The notes under the pieces are model-generated. The model had not been told where the DNA came from and ran no database searches. It saw nothing but the letters and a program-made list of their open reading frames with translations. Shown here piece after piece: positions 63,872-64,000 of a stretch of 64,000 nucleotides of DNA. The position numbers and the translations under genes are program-made. The number at the start of each line of letters is the position of its first letter. Within the stretch, counting starts at the first letter, position 1. The stretch comes from Trichobilharzia regenti (taxonomy: Eukaryota > Platyhelminthes > Trematoda > Strigeidida > Schistosomatidae): positions 93,258,319-93,322,318 of the forward strand of contig OX235264.1 of assembly GCA_944472135.2 (NCBI GenBank). The letters are read 5' to 3'.

Positions 63872-63931
63872 CCTATAAAAGAACATGGTGTTACAACTGT
63901 TTTCGTTAGTATAAACAATACAAATATTGAA
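63872..63931 (+). CDS. MCEE: Methylmalonyl-CoA epimerase, next exon
   Basis: 60 bp, PIKEHGVTTVFVSINNTNIE, followed by a GTAAGT donor. It continues the family block 'plpEHGV..vFV.lgNtkiELL'. Phase 0, flush with the previous exon. The gene runs out of the window to the right; the metal-binding Glu and C-terminal VOC module lie beyond. Confidence 0.95.
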
Positions 63932-64000
63932 GTAAGTTAGTGCGTTATAAGTTATATAATTTTGCAAATAATTGCATAATTAGTTAATACAACCACTTGG
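63932..64000 (+). other. Next intron of the epimerase gene, incomplete
   Basis: GTAAGTTAGTGCG... AT-rich, cut by the window edge. Confidence 0.7.

Overview
This window is a repeat-dense stretch of a flatworm genome. It is almost certainly from a schistosome (blood fluke) or a very close trematode. The inference rests on the combination of families seen: CsRn1/Boudicca-type Gypsy elements with a CHCC Gag zinc finger, many Penelope-like elements (PLEs) with GIY-YIG endonuclease ends, RTE (SR2-like) and CR1-like LINEs, and tRNA-like short repeats carrying degenerate hammerhead ribozymes (Sm-alpha-like). Host coding sequence is very sparse.

Host genes. Two exons of an axonemal dynein heavy chain lie on the minus strand (8253-8626, then 2896-3089). 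They flank a 5.2 kb intron full of transposons. At the right edge the plus strand carries two exons (63710-63820 and 63872-63931, with a 51 bp intron) of methylmalonyl-CoA epimerase. Everything between is dominated by mobile elements.

Layout. 1-8.2 kb: LINE remnants, the dynein exons, and a PLE split by a later 2.7 kb block. 8.9-13.2 kb: a CR1-like LINE on the plus strand, split by a younger antisense CR1-like LINE that keeps a 753-codon frame. 13.2-24.4 kb: a mosaic of PLE, RTE and short-repeat fragments, including two halves of an 0.83 kb inverted repeat and a 54 bp-arm hairpin. 24.64-33.95 kb: a tandem array of three Gypsy units sharing four 320 bp LTRs. All three units carry the same internal deletion that fuses reverse transcriptase to the C-terminal tail of Pol and removes RNase H and integrase. 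34-43 kb: PLE fragments in both orientations. 43.68-46.32 kb: a near-perfect palindrome made of two PLE 3' halves head to head. 48.2-55.0 kb: CR1-like LINE pieces, one with an ORF1 encoding a PHD finger and one interrupted by an RTE insertion. 55-63.3 kb: short-repeat, PLE and RTE debris, then the epimerase gene.

Most striking points: (1) the Gypsy array alternates A-B-A with LTRs a-b-a-b and spacings of 2996/2998/2996 bp, so it looks like duplication of a roughly 6 kb dimer; (2) each unit keeps a canonical -1 frameshift heptamer with a GC-rich potential stem at the gag/pol overlap; (3) the 1.28 kb-arm PLE palindrome; (4) the nested LINE-in-LINE insertion whose long frame takes its first codons from the host element; (5) a scattered family of hammerhead-bearing short repeats.
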